Positions 43,331 through 52,905 of a stretch of DNA of 64,000 nucleotides are shown here, piece after piece. The translations under genes were made by a program, and so were the position numbers. Every line of letters begins with the position of its first letter. The first letter of the stretch is position 1. The notes under the pieces were generated by a model, which searched no databases, was not told where the DNA came from, and saw nothing but the letters and a program-made list of their open reading frames with translations. This DNA is from Thalassovita sp. (GTDB lineage Bacteria > Pseudomonadota > Alphaproteobacteria > Rhodobacterales > Rhodobacteraceae). The DNA is taken from contig NZ_OY829290.1 in NCBI RefSeq assembly GCF_963691685.1, positions 1,364,001 to 1,428,000 of the forward strand, read 5' to 3'.

Positions 43331-43446
43331 CTTCAAGGGCTTCATTTTTAAGTGTCTAGCTGGTTTTCGCCGATTGTTATGCGTTGCCGCTTGAATGGTG
43401 ATGTGACACACTATAGATCACCAATCTGAACGAAAGAGTTTAGTAA

Positions 43447-44100
43447 ATGACAGACTTTACCGCGCGCCGCACCATGATGGTGGACACACAGATCCGCCCG
43501 TCAGATGTGACCAAATTCCCGATCATCCAAGCGATGCTTTCTGTGCCGCGTGAAGATTTTGTTCCTGCCGACAAGATTGAGTCCGCCTATGTTGAGGAAA
43601 ACGTCGATCTGGGCGGCTCTCGGGTGGTGCTGGAACCGCGCACCCTGGCCAAGATGCTGGACGCGCTGGACATTCAGGCGGATGAGCTGGTGCTCGATCT
43701 GGGCTGTGGGCTGGGCTATTCCTCGGCTGTGATGGCCCGTATGGCCGAAGCTGTCGTCGCCGTCGAAGATGACGAAGCCCGCGCTGATGAGGCGCAGGCT
43801 GCCCTGTCACGTGCAGGTGCTGACAATGTTGCGGTGCATGTTGGTGCGCTGGCAGAAGGGGCGGCAAAACACGGGCCCTATGATGTGGTTGTGCTGCAGG
43901 GTGCTGCCGAACATCTGCCCGAGGCGATCATCGATCAGGTAAAAGAGGGTGGCCGGATTGCCGCGCTGCTGGTCGAAGGTGCGCTGGGCACAGTTAAAAT
44001 CGGATATAAGATTGACGGTGTGATGTCGTGGCGGTTTGCTTTCAATGCAGGGGCGCCCGTGCTGCCCGGCTTTGAACGCCACCAGGCCTTCACATTGTGA
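43447..44100 (+). CDS. Protein-L-isoaspartate methyltransferase-like protein
   Basis: This 217-residue protein has SAM-binding VLDLGCGLGYSSAVMA near residue 82 and the family fold, with a conserved N-terminal RRTMMVDTQIRPSDV. It is a PCMT-family member of the alphaproteobacterial subgroup often encoded before tolC; the catalytic role there is unproven. The tolC gene follows after 86 bp. Confidence 0.85.
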   Translation: MTDFTARRTMMVDTQIRPSDVTKFPIIQAMLSVPREDFVPADKIESAYVEENVDLGGSRVVLEPRTLAKMLDALDIQADELVLDLGCGLGYSSAVMARMAEAVVAVEDDEARADEAQAALSRAGADNVAVHVGALAEGAAKHGPYDVVVLQGAAEHLPEAIIDQVKEGGRIAALLVEGALGTVKIGYKIDGVMSWRFAFNAGAPVLPGFERHQAFTL

Positions 44101-44186
44101 GGACATAAGGCAAACGTCCCGACGGAGTACACATCGGCGGGCGTATCATAATTTCAGGCCGGACGGGGCCTTGGAGGGAGCAGGAC

Positions 44187-45620
44187 ATGAAACGCGCGTG
44201 GATCAAATCCAAACAGGCGGCCCAGGTCGCGGTATTGACGGTGACAACGGCCCTTGGTGGAACGGTGGCCGGGGTGGCTACGGCGGATACATTGGCCGGT
44301 GCCCTGTCGGATGCCTATAAGAATTCAGGCCTTTTGGAACAGAACCGCGCCGTGCTGCGCGCGGCTGATGAAGATGTGGCACAGGCCGTCGCCGCCTTGC
44401 GCCCGGTGCTCAGCTGGGCGTGGGATGTGACCCGCCAGTTCGGCACGCAGCAATCTGCACAGACCGGCAATGTGGCGGCGGGTTTCAATAACTCTGCGAC
44501 GACATTGAGGCTGTCTGCGTCGCTGATGCTTTATGATTTCGGGTCCAGCAAAGGGCAGATCGATATTGCAAAGGAATCGGTGCTGGCAACCCGTCAGGCG
44601 TTGGTGTCGGTCGAACAGAACGTGCTGCTGCAGGCGGTGGATGCCTACACCCGTGTGCGCACCGGGGCGGAAACGCTGGCGCTGCGTCAAAACAACGTGC
44701 GTGTGATCACCGAAGAACTGCGCGCGGCCAAGGACCGGTTTGATGTGGGTGAAGTGACTCGCACCGACGTCGCCCAGGCTGAGGCCCGCTTGGCACAGGC
44801 CCGTGCGTCGCTGGCGCAGGCACAGGGCGATCTGGTTGCCGCGCAGGAGTATTTCCTGGCAGCCGTAGGCCGCAAAGCCGGCAACCTGGCCAGCCCGACC
44901 CGCGCCCCGATTTCAGCCAAGAACGCCGGTGAAGCCAAAGCGATTGCGCAGCGCAATCACCCTGATGTTCTGCGCGCCAAACATGAGGTGGCCGCCGCAG
45001 ATCTGGGCGTTGCGGTTGCTGAGGCTTCGTTGAAGCCCACCGTGAACCTCACCGGTAGCTACGGTCTGACCGAAAACTTCGATTCCAGCGACTACAGCCG
45101 CGCAGGCTCCATCGGTGTTCAGGCCTCCGGCCCGATCTACGCGGGTGGCCGTCTGGCCTCGGTCGTGCGTCAGGCCATTCAGCGCCGGGATGCGGCCCGC
45201 TCGGCATTGCACCTGACGACCATTTCGGTGGCGCAGGATGCTGGCACCGCCTTTGCCAACCTGCAGGTGGCCCGCGCCGCACGTGAGGCGGGCGATCGTC
45301 AGGTGCGTTTCGCGCAGGTCGCCTTTGACGGTGTCCGTGAAGAGGCCTCTCTGGGCGCGCGCACCACGCTGGACGTGCTGAACGCGGAACAGGAACTCTT
45401 GAACGCCAAGGCCAACCTGATCACTTCGGTGGCAAATGAATACCTGGCCTCCTATTCGTTGCTGGCGAACATGGGGCTGCTTACCGCTGACAATCTGCGC
45501 CTGAACGTGCCGCGTTATGATCCGGCTGAGTACTACAAGCAGGTGAACAAAGCCCCCGCCGCGGTCAGCGCTCAGGGGCGTCAGCTGGACAAAATGCTGC
45601 GCCGGATCGGAAAAGAGTAA
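44187..45620 (+). CDS. tolC: TolC-family outer membrane efflux protein
   Basis: This 477-residue protein has a signal-like N-terminus and two OEP repeats of long coiled-coil helices (TRVRTGAETLALRQNNVRVITEELRAAKDRFDVGEVTRTDVAQAEARLAQ and FDGVREEASLGARTTLDVLNAEQELLNAKANL). It forms the outer-membrane exit duct for export systems. It is part of the conserved PCMT-tolC-DUF2497 gene order. Confidence 0.93.
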   Translation: MKRAWIKSKQAAQVAVLTVTTALGGTVAGVATADTLAGALSDAYKNSGLLEQNRAVLRAADEDVAQAVAALRPVLSWAWDVTRQFGTQQSAQTGNVAAGFNNSATTLRLSASLMLYDFGSSKGQIDIAKESVLATRQALVSVEQNVLLQAVDAYTRVRTGAETLALRQNNVRVITEELRAAKDRFDVGEVTRTDVAQAEARLAQARASLAQAQGDLVAAQEYFLAAVGRKAGNLASPTRAPISAKNAGEAKAIAQRNHPDVLRAKHEVAAADLGVAVAEASLKPTVNLTGSYGLTENFDSSDYSRAGSIGVQASGPIYAGGRLASVVRQAIQRRDAARSALHLTTISVAQDAGTAFANLQVARAAREAGDRQVRFAQVAFDGVREEASLGARTTLDVLNAEQELLNAKANLITSVANEYLASYSLLANMGLLTADNLRLNVPRYDPAEYYKQVNKAPAAVSAQGRQLDKMLRRIGKE

Positions 45621-45691
45621 AAATTGACCGGTCGGTTGTGAGAATCTCTGCCTTTGGCTACACTTAGCCAGAGGCAAGAGTGGAAGTGTAA

Positions 45692-46744
45692 ATGTCAGAT
45701 CCCGTAACCAATGTTGAAATTGAGGACGTTTTGGCCTCAATCCGCCGCCTTGTGTCCGATGAACATGGCGACGAATCGCGCCGTGATGCAGCGGTCGAGG
45801 CTAAGGCGGACAAACTGGTTCTGACCCCGGCGTTGCGTGTCGCAACGACGGAAGACGCCCCACAGCGTTTCCCCGAAGAAGAGCCCGCGCGCACCAGTTT
45901 CGGCCGCAAACAGCCCGGTGAAGCCAAGCCCGTTGAACCCGTTACGGATGACGCGCCAGAGCAGGTGGTTGAAGCAGAGCCAACGCCGCTGCCGACCATG
46001 CAGCTGGGGGCGGAATATGCGGTGTCGGATCCCGACGAGCCGCAGAAAGATCTGGCCGAGGTTGCTGAGGTGGATGAGCCTGCCGCACCGGAAGTGCGCC
46101 TTGAGGATCGTTTTGCCGATCTGGAAGCCGCGGTTTCTGTTTCCGACGATCAGTGGGAACCGGACGGCAATGATGAGGATGCCTTTGGCGCCGCCCCGAT
46201 GAGCATGGAGTGGCTGGATCACACGCCGCAGGAATCTGTTGGGGGCGCCGAAGCCGAAGAAGCCCCGTTCTGGGAAGGTGTGGAGCCGCTGGAAACTTCT
46301 GCAGAAATCACCGCCCTGCACCATGATGTGGTCGAAGCGGATGAAGTCGAAGAGGTGGTCGACGAGGCCGAAGAAGAACTCGACGCTGCTGATGATGTCG
46401 CCGATGAGGGCTTTGAGGCGGCTGAACATCTGGACGAGGCCGCTGCACTTGATGAGCCTGCAGTGGCCGTCGAAACCCCGGTGGAAGAGAGCTACGACGC
46501 AGTCGACCCTTACACCACGCAGGCCTACGACAATGTAGAAGAGGATGCCTCCGCCGCGCTTGAGGATCTGGCTGGCCTCGGCCTGCAGGATGGCATTCTG
46601 GATGAGGAAATGCTGCGCGAACTGGTGGCTGATATCGTCCGTCAGGAATTGCAGGGCTCGCTTGGGGAACGGATCACCCGCAACGTGCGCAAACTGGTGC
46701 GCCGGGAAATCCAGCGCGCGCTCACCGCGCGGGATCTCAGCTGA
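45692..46744 (+). CDS. DUF2497/PopZ-like polar organising protein
   Basis: This 350-residue protein has the N-terminal DUF2497 signature (VEIEDVLASIRRLVSDE), a long acidic Pro/Glu-rich linker (about 55-290) and a C-terminal helical oligomerisation region (DEEMLRELVADIVRQELQGSLGERITRNVRKLVRREIQRAL). It resembles PopZ, which organises cell poles in alphaproteobacteria. It converges with cobQ and the stops overlap by 8 bp. Confidence 0.85.
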   Translation: MSDPVTNVEIEDVLASIRRLVSDEHGDESRRDAAVEAKADKLVLTPALRVATTEDAPQRFPEEEPARTSFGRKQPGEAKPVEPVTDDAPEQVVEAEPTPLPTMQLGAEYAVSDPDEPQKDLAEVAEVDEPAAPEVRLEDRFADLEAAVSVSDDQWEPDGNDEDAFGAAPMSMEWLDHTPQESVGGAEAEEAPFWEGVEPLETSAEITALHHDVVEADEVEEVVDEAEEELDAADDVADEGFEAAEHLDEAAALDEPAVAVETPVEESYDAVDPYTTQAYDNVEEDASAALEDLAGLGLQDGILDEEMLRELVADIVRQELQGSLGERITRNVRKLVRREIQRALTARDLS

Positions 46745-48206
46745 CCCTAGCCTGCGCTTTCGGCTCTGCCGCAATCTCCAACAGGGTTTTGAGGTCCATA
46801 TGGGCCTCAATATGATCGGCCAGTTGATCCAGCACTTGTTCCAGCCCTTCATCATAGGCGATCTGGGCCGTGGCGCCCAATTCTCCCAGGTACTGCGCGC
46901 GGAAGGCATCCGCGCTGAACAGCCCGTGCAGGTAACAGCCGCGGACCTTGCCATCGGCTGAGGCAGCCCCTTCGGGCCGACCATCCAGATCCAGCCAGGC
47001 CCTTTCGCAATCCGGTCCATCTGTGACGCCAAGGTGGATTTCATAGCCCGACACAGCATCGCCCGTCGCACGGTAGCTGGCATGGCTCAGTGCGACGCGT
47101 TTTTGCGGTTTCATAACTGTGGTCACATCCAGTAGCCCCAGCCCGGGAGCCGTGCTCGGCGCGCCTTCGATGCCATCGGGGTCCGAGATTTCGCGGCCCA
47201 GCATCTGATAGCCACCGCAGATCCCCAACACGTGACCACCGCGGCGCACATGGGCCTGCAGATCAATGTCCCAGCCCTGGGCGCGGAAATGGGCCAGATC
47301 GGCGATGGTGGATTTTGATCCCGGGATCAGCACCAGATCCGCATCGCCGGGCAGCGGGCGACCGGCCTCGATAATCTCAACGCTGACATCAGGTTCCGCC
47401 GACAGTGGGTCCAGATCATCAAAGTTGGCAATCCGCCCCAGACGCGGCACCGCAATCTTCAAGCTGCCGCCGGATTTGGAGGAGATGTCCATCACATCCT
47501 CAGCTGGCAGGCGCCAGGCATCGGCAAACCAGGGCAGGGTGCCCAGATCGGTCCAACCGGTCTGATCCACAATCGCCTGCGCCCCGTCGGCAAACAGGCT
47601 GACGTCACCGCGAAATTTGTTCACGGCAAAGGCTTTGATCCGTTCGGCATCTTCTTTGGGCAGGATCACCTGCGTGCCGACCAGCTGGGCGATGACGCCG
47701 CCCCGGTCGATATCGCCCAGCAGAACCACCGGAACGCCCGCAGCCTCGGCAAAGCCCATATTGGCGATGTCCCCTTTGCGCAGGTTCACCTCGGCAGGGC
47801 TGCCGGCGCCTTCGATCACGACGATATCGGCCTCAGCACACAACCGGTGGAAGCTTTCAAGGGCAGGGCCCAATAGCTCGGGCTTGGCTTTGGCGTAGTC
47901 CCGCGCCCGCAGGGTGGCAAAACGTTTGCCCTGCACAATAACCTGTGCGCCGGTATCGGTTTCCGGCTTCAGCAGGATCGGGTTCATGTCGGTATGGGCC
48001 GGAACCTTGGCGGCCAGCGCCTGCAGCGCCTGCGCCCGGCCGATTTCACCGCCATCTTCGGTGACGGCGGCATTGTTGGACATGTTCTGGGGCTTGAAGG
48101 GCCGCACGGTCAGGCCACGATTGACCAGCGCCCGGGTGATCCCGGCCACCACCATGGATTTCCCCACGTTGGACCCTGCGCCCTGGATCATGATTGCCCG
48201 TGCCAT
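46737..48206 (-). CDS. cobQ: Cobyric acid synthase
   Basis: This 489-residue amidotransferase has a P-loop-like IMIQGAGSNVGKSMVVAG at the N-terminus and FKPQNMSNNAAVTEDGGEIGRAQALQ. The C-terminal glutaminase domain has the catalytic Cys in VLGICGGYQMLG near residue 331 and a late His in CYLHGLF. It amidates the corrin side chains in vitamin B12 synthesis. No cobalamin riboswitch is visible in the short upstream gap. Confidence 0.93.
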   Translation of the reverse strand: MARAIMIQGAGSNVGKSMVVAGITRALVNRGLTVRPFKPQNMSNNAAVTEDGGEIGRAQALQALAAKVPAHTDMNPILLKPETDTGAQVIVQGKRFATLRARDYAKAKPELLGPALESFHRLCAEADIVVIEGAGSPAEVNLRKGDIANMGFAEAAGVPVVLLGDIDRGGVIAQLVGTQVILPKEDAERIKAFAVNKFRGDVSLFADGAQAIVDQTGWTDLGTLPWFADAWRLPAEDVMDISSKSGGSLKIAVPRLGRIANFDDLDPLSAEPDVSVEIIEAGRPLPGDADLVLIPGSKSTIADLAHFRAQGWDIDLQAHVRRGGHVLGICGGYQMLGREISDPDGIEGAPSTAPGLGLLDVTTVMKPQKRVALSHASYRATGDAVSGYEIHLGVTDGPDCERAWLDLDGRPEGAASADGKVRGCYLHGLFSADAFRAQYLGELGATAQIAYDEGLEQVLDQLADHIEAHMDLKTLLEIAAEPKAQARVS

Positions 48207-48346
48207 CTACCGTTCTCCTGCCTTTCCTTTGCTATAGCAACTGCCCCGCAGCGGGGGGAGGGCAAATACGGCGCGCCTGCAGCATTCTGCGTCGCAGGCT
48301 CAGTCTCACGCTCAACCCGCCCCAGAACCGACACCCAGAAATGAGA

Positions 48347-48379
48347 AAACCTGCCTTCCCCCAGGAAGACAGGTTTTTT
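48347..48379. terminator. Rho-independent terminator
   Basis: AAACCTGCCTTCC (48347-48359), loop CCCA, GGAAGACAGGTTT (48364-48376) with flanking A and T runs. It serves the minus-strand gene at 48422. Confidence 0.75.
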
Positions 48380-48421
48380 CTGACAGACGTGAGTGTGTCT
48401 GCAACTGCGGCAGCAGTTGGA

Positions 48422-48742
48422 TCAGGCGGCTTCGGCCTGCTGTGCGGCGTTGCGACGCTCGCTTTCCTCGCGCGACAGCGCGACGGAGGTACGTACACCT
48501 TTGCCTACAAACTCCATCAGCCCCTGAACAACACGTTCGTTGGGGTCGATGCCGGCACAGGACAGAACTTCGCGGCCGTCGCGCGAACGCGCCCAGCGAG
48601 CGATCTGTTCAGGGCCGTTGCCATATTTCTTGTCATCAGAAATGGCATCGTCGAGCGCAGCCAAAACAACGGCTGCAAACAGTTTGCGTGCACGGTTGCC
48701 TTGCTCGTTGTTAAAGGCGGTGCCGTCAACGAATTCTTGCAT
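48422..48742 (-). CDS. Conserved hypothetical protein
   Basis: This 106-residue protein starts MQEFVDGTAFNNEQGNRARKLFAAVVLAALDDAI and has SRDGREVLSCAGIDPNERVV. I recall similar small proteins in Rhodobacterales, but not a function. The start at 48742 is chosen over an upstream extension that lacks the family look. It is divergent from efp with a 215-bp gap that shows no other gene. Confidence 0.7.
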   Translation of the reverse strand: MQEFVDGTAFNNEQGNRARKLFAAVVLAALDDAISDDKKYGNGPEQIARWARSRDGREVLSCAGIDPNERVVQGLMEFVGKGVRTSVALSREESERRNAAQQAEAA

Positions 48743-48957
48743 AGATTCGTCCTTTATTATTGCTCTTGTGTTTCTGGCGTGAGGGGCCTTATGACCGATT
48801 TGTGACGATTCGGGTAGGCCTGTATTGCATGGCTTCCATGCGCTCAGTGCATGGCTTCCGATTTTGCCACCCCGTGGTCGGTCTTCTTGCTTTGGGGCTG
48901 CCCGCAAGATATAGGTGCTGTCAAATTCCGATCAACCTTACGACGTGGTTTTGTTAC

Positions 48958-49521
48958 ATGCCTAAAATCAACGGGAACGAGATCCGCCCCGGCAACGTGC
49001 TGGAACATGACGGTGGCCTGTGGGTCGCTGTGAAACTGGAACATGTAAAGCCCGGTAAAGGCGGCGCTTTTGCTCAGGTGGAAATGAAAAACCTGCGCAA
49101 TGGCTCCAAGCTGAATGAGCGCTTCCGCTCGGCCGACAAGGTAGAGCGTGTGCGCCTGGAGCAGAAAGACCAGCAGTTCCTGTACGAAAGCGACGGTATG
49201 CTGGTGTTCATGGACACCGAAACCTTTGAGCAGATCGAACTGCCTGCCGACCTGCTGGGCGAACGCCGCCCCTTCCTGCAGGACGGTATGACCGTTGTGA
49301 TCGAATACTATGACGTTGAGGCACTGAACGTGACCCTGCCGCAGAAAGTCACCTGCCAGATCGTTGAGACCGAGCCGGTTGTCAAAGGTCAGACCGCAGC
49401 GAACTCGTTCAAACCTGCAGTGCTGGACAATGGTGTGCGCGTCATGGTGCCGCCGTTTGTGGCCCAGGATGAGATGATCGTGGTCAACACCGAAACCATG
49501 GAATATTCCGAGCGCGCCTAA
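48958..49521 (+). CDS. efp: Elongation factor P
   Basis: This 187-residue protein has the three EF-P beta domains: KOW-like domain I with the modifiable lysine in HVKPGKGGAF near residue 34, middle OB domain (DKVERVRLEQKDQQFLYESDGMLVFMD) and C-terminal OB domain (GQTAANSFKPAVLDNGVRVMVPPFV). It rescues ribosomes at polyproline stretches. The start MPKINGNEIRPG is conserved; the longer frame is not used. Confidence 0.95.
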   Translation: MPKINGNEIRPGNVLEHDGGLWVAVKLEHVKPGKGGAFAQVEMKNLRNGSKLNERFRSADKVERVRLEQKDQQFLYESDGMLVFMDTETFEQIELPADLLGERRPFLQDGMTVVIEYYDVEALNVTLPQKVTCQIVETEPVVKGQTAANSFKPAVLDNGVRVMVPPFVAQDEMIVVNTETMEYSERA

Positions 49522-49541
49522 GCCGCTGCTTGGTGATTTTG

Positions 49542-49575
49542 AAAGGCCGCTCGGATCAGGGCGGCCTTTCTTGTT
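49542..49575 (+). terminator. Rho-independent terminator after efp
   Basis: AAAGGCCGC (49542-49550) and GCGGCCTTT (49561-49569) form a perfect 9-bp stem with a 10-base loop, followed by CTTGTTT. Confidence 0.8.
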
Positions 49576-49600
49576 TCTGGCGATCCTTACGATGCACGCT

Positions 49601-51187
49601 TCAGATCGTGATCCGGCGATCGATCCCGATCCGATGCAAGAACTCCGGATCGTGACTGACCACCAGCAGCGCGCCGTCATAGCCGTTCAGCGCCGCCTCA
49701 AGGGTTTCCACCGCCTCAATATCCAAGTGGTTGCTCGGCTCATCCAGGATCAGCAGCTGACGTGGTTGGCTGTGCCCCAAGGTGCAGGCCAGCGCGGCAC
49801 GCATGCGTTGCCCGCCGCTGAGCGTTCCAATGCGGCGCTCCGCATCGCTGCCGCGAAACAGAAACCGGGCAAGCACCGAACGTCGGTGGTTATCCGTTGC
49901 GTCCGGGTCCAGCCGGGCTATGGCCTCAACCACGGTTTCGTCTGGGCGCAGCAGACTGAGATCCTGATCGATCAGGGCGTGCGGCACGGACAGACTGACC
50001 AAGCCTTTCTGCGGCTTGAGCCGACCTTCAATGCAGGCCAGCAGCGTGGACTTGCCCGCGCCATTTGCCCCCTCAATCGCCACCCGCGCGGGGCCATGCA
50101 GGGCAAAGGACAGGTTGGAAAACAGCGGATGGCTGGATCGATAGCCAAACTGTAAGCCCTCAATGCGCAAAACCTCGCGGCTGGGCGGCAGGTCACAGGT
50201 GGGGATTTCCATCTTCAGCGGCTCCAGCACTTCGATCGCCTCTTTCGCGGCCTGCAGATCGGCGGTGGCCGCCGCCGCTTGACGCGCGCGCAGCCGGGCT
50301 GCTGAGGAGGCGGAGCCTTCGCTGCGTTCCTTGGCGGCATCCAGCACCAGCTTTGATTGACTGCCCGAGATCCGCAGCTGCTTGCCCTGTCGGTCGGTCC
50401 GGGACTTACGCTCGGTGGCGCGCTGCGCCTCTGTCTGCACGTCCCGCACACGGTGTTCGGCCTGCTGCAGATCTTGTTGGGCGGCCCGCAAGGCGGCGTC
50501 CTTGGCGCTGCGATAAAAACTGTAGTTGCCGCCGTAGCTCTCGGCGCCAAGGCTGGTGAGTTCAAAAATGGCGTCCATCTCCACCAGGAGAGCCCGATCA
50601 TGGCTGGCCACCACCGCGCAGCCCTGCCAATCACGCAGGGCCTGCACCACATATTGGCGACCCTCCTGGTCAAGGTGGTTGGTCGGCTCATCCAGCAGCA
50701 GCGCATCGTGATCTGCAAACATCAGCGCGGCGAGGTTGGCCCGGGTGCGCTGCCCGCCGGACAGCGCGGTCAGCGGCGTTTCGGGCGCATGGTGCAGGCC
50801 CAGCCGATGCAGCGCGGCAAGCAATCGCGCCTCCAGCGTCCAGTCTGCAATCGCGAGGTCTTCCGCAGTCGCCACGCCGCGGTCTGCCCGCTCCAACAGG
50901 GTCAATTGGTCTGCGACCCCAAACAGATCGGCAATTGTAGCCGCTGGATCCAATTCCGGGATGATATTTGGATTTTGGTGCAAAACCCCGATTGAGGGCG
51001 GCCGTCGGATGGCGCCCGCATCAGGCGTCAACGTGCCCGCCAAAAGGCGTAGCAGCGTCGTCTTGCCCGTACCATTGCGCCCGACAAGACCAGTGCGTTG
51101 GCGGCCAAATGACAGGGTAAGACTGGTGAAAAGGGGATCGCCATCAGGCGTATGCCAGCTGAGGTCGGCGACGGAGAATGTAGACAT
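49601..51187 (-). CDS. ABC-F family ATPase
   Basis: This 528-residue soluble protein has two ABC modules: Walker A GLVGRNGTGKTTLLRLL and GANGAGKSTLLACI, signatures LSGGQRTRANLAAL and LSGGQRMRAALACT, and Walker B LLLDEPTNHLD and LILDEPSNHLD. The linker is a charged coiled coil. ABC-F proteins act on ribosomes in translation or antibiotic resistance. The subtype is not assigned. Confidence 0.9.
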   Translation of the reverse strand: MSTFSVADLSWHTPDGDPLFTSLTLSFGRQRTGLVGRNGTGKTTLLRLLAGTLTPDAGAIRRPPSIGVLHQNPNIIPELDPAATIADLFGVADQLTLLERADRGVATAEDLAIADWTLEARLLAALHRLGLHHAPETPLTALSGGQRTRANLAALMFADHDALLLDEPTNHLDQEGRQYVVQALRDWQGCAVVASHDRALLVEMDAIFELTSLGAESYGGNYSFYRSAKDAALRAAQQDLQQAEHRVRDVQTEAQRATERKSRTDRQGKQLRISGSQSKLVLDAAKERSEGSASSAARLRARQAAAATADLQAAKEAIEVLEPLKMEIPTCDLPPSREVLRIEGLQFGYRSSHPLFSNLSFALHGPARVAIEGANGAGKSTLLACIEGRLKPQKGLVSLSVPHALIDQDLSLLRPDETVVEAIARLDPDATDNHRRSVLARFLFRGSDAERRIGTLSGGQRMRAALACTLGHSQPRQLLILDEPSNHLDIEAVETLEAALNGYDGALLVVSHDPEFLHRIGIDRRITI

Positions 51188-51330
51188 GGTGCAGCTCGCA
51201 GGAAAAACCGAAAAAAGGGTTCAGTCGGCGCGTGCGTGATCCATTGTCTTAATCTCCAAACAGGTCTGACGGCTCAGCGTCTGAGGTGCAACATGGCCAT
51301 GGGGGGAGGGGATTTCAAGCCTGGTGTTTG

Positions 51331-51354
51331 GAAAAGGGGCCTTGGAGCGGCCCC
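51331..51354 (-). terminator. Possible terminator of ygfZ
   Basis: On the minus strand GGGGCC-N7-GGCCCC (51336-51354) is followed by a TTTTC stretch. Confidence 0.5.
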
Positions 51355-51380
51355 GGCGGGACCGCCCAGTCTGTCTTGAC

Positions 51381-52112
51381 TTAGAGCCGCCGAACCACCG
51401 CGTCGCCGGCCTGCATATCGTCTTTGGCCCGGTCAAACCTCAGGTAAGCAATAGCCTCATCCCCGGCGCGGCTCAGCAACTCACCAGCCTCTTTAACACC
51501 GTTCAGGATCTTGTCACCCGTGGTGGCCTCACCCTCAACGGAGACCCGCGCCAGACCTTTGCGCAGCTCGGTTTTATGTTTCATCCGCGCGGTGACCTCC
51601 TGTCCGACATAGCAGCCTTTGCGGAAATCCACCCCGTTCAGCCGTTCAAATCCTGCTTCCAGAATGAAGGTGTCCGGCGTCAGCTCAACCCCGGTTTCCG
51701 GCACCAGATGGGCCACCCGCAGCGCCGTCCAATCGCTGCCGTCATCGCCGCCCTCATTACCGTACAGACGCCAGCCCATATCGGGGTGACGCGGATCCGG
51801 CAAAGCGCCGTCCGGCAGATCGCCGGTGCCGCGTTTCACGGTGAGGTCGGTTTCTTCCAGGGTCACCTGCGCGCGCAGCTTGTACATGGACAGGCGTTGA
51901 AACAGCATCGCGGCCAAATCGCTGGACACATCGATCAGAATGTTCGCGCCCTCGGGCACCAGAAAGAAATCGGCCATGTACTTGCCCTGCGGCGTCAATA
52001 GCGCGGCATAGACAAGCCCTTGATCCAGCTTCTTCACGTCATTGGTCACCAGCCCTTGCAGGAAGTCCCGGGCGTCATCGCCTGTCAGGCGGAAAATGGT
52101 GCGGTCTGTCAC
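51381..52112 (-). CDS. ygfZ: YgfZ/GcvT folate-binding protein
   Basis: This 243-residue protein has the YgfZ signature GVDFRKGCYVGQEVTARMKHK near residue 167 with the conserved Cys. It starts with a typical FRLTGDDARDFLQGLVTNDV. YgfZ supports iron-sulfur cluster enzymes in a folate-dependent way. Confidence 0.9.
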   Translation of the reverse strand: MTDRTIFRLTGDDARDFLQGLVTNDVKKLDQGLVYAALLTPQGKYMADFFLVPEGANILIDVSSDLAAMLFQRLSMYKLRAQVTLEETDLTVKRGTGDLPDGALPDPRHPDMGWRLYGNEGGDDGSDWTALRVAHLVPETGVELTPDTFILEAGFERLNGVDFRKGCYVGQEVTARMKHKTELRKGLARVSVEGEATTGDKILNGVKEAGELLSRAGDEAIAYLRFDRAKDDMQAGDAVVRRL

Positions 52113-52206
52113 GTCTATGCTCCCGTTGCGCGTGGTTCTGTAATATAGGCTTTGCCAGCACAGGCAACAGGGGCAGATGCCACAGAGGCATCAGAATGAG
52201 GTGAAG

Positions 52207-52905
52207 ATGCGCGCAGCTCTCTCGGTAGTGATCCCGACACTGAATGCCGGCGGGGCCCTGGCGGTCTGCCTACCCCCGCTGATGGAGGGGCTGCAGGCTG
52301 GTGTGATCCGTGAATTGATCATTTCTGATGCTGGCTCAACGGACACCACGGTTCAGATCGCTGAAGAGGTTGGCGCGATGGTTGTGACTGGCGCGCCATC
52401 CCGCGGAGGGCAGTTGCGCCGTGGCGCTGCTGCGGCCGCGGGGGACTGGGTGCTGTTTCTACATGCGGATACCGAACTGCCTGCGGGCTGGGCGGATGCG
52501 GTTTTGGACCATATCGAGGCTCATCCTGATACTGCCGCCTATTTCCGCCTGACGTTCCTTGAGACGGGGCTGGGCGCGCGTTGGGTCGCGGGGTGGGCCA
52601 ACCTCAGGGCTAAGTGGTTTGATCTGCCCTATGGCGATCAGGCGCTTCTGATTCCCCGCGCCTTGTATGATCAAGTGGGTGGGTTTGCCGATCAGCCCTT
52701 GATGGAGGATGTGGCGATGGCCCGCGCCCTTAGGGGGCGGCTGCGGGCCCTTCCCCTTAGCGTCCGAACAAGCGGCGCGAAATACGTCCAAGAAGGTTGG
52801 TTGCGCCGGGGGCGTCGGAACCTGTGGTGCCTGCTGCGCTATCTTTGCGGCGCCGACCCGCACGTTCTAGCGCAATCGTATCGGCGGTCGGGCCGTCGGT
52901 CTTGA
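52207..52905 (+). CDS. Family 2 glycosyltransferase (TIGR04283-like)
   Basis: This 232-residue protein has SVVIPTLNAGGALAV, ISDAGSTDTTV, RGGQLRRGAAAAAGDWVLFLHADTELP and the C-terminal TSGAKYVQEGWLRRGRRN, the pattern of TIGR04283 transferases linked to arsenosugar synthesis in some bacteria. Its last 149 bp overlap the convergent ABC exporter gene. Both reading frames look genuine there. The function here is not proven. Confidence 0.82.
   Translation: MRAALSVVIPTLNAGGALAVCLPPLMEGLQAGVIRELIISDAGSTDTTVQIAEEVGAMVVTGAPSRGGQLRRGAAAAAGDWVLFLHADTELPAGWADAVLDHIEAHPDTAAYFRLTFLETGLGARWVAGWANLRAKWFDLPYGDQALLIPRALYDQVGGFADQPLMEDVAMARALRGRLRALPLSVRTSGAKYVQEGWLRRGRRNLWCLLRYLCGADPHVLAQSYRRSGRRS

Noticed and set aside
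45737..47083. 448-residue frame on the minus strand
   Set aside because: Runs antisense through the DUF2497 gene and overlaps the 3' end of cobQ; low-complexity sequence with no domain.
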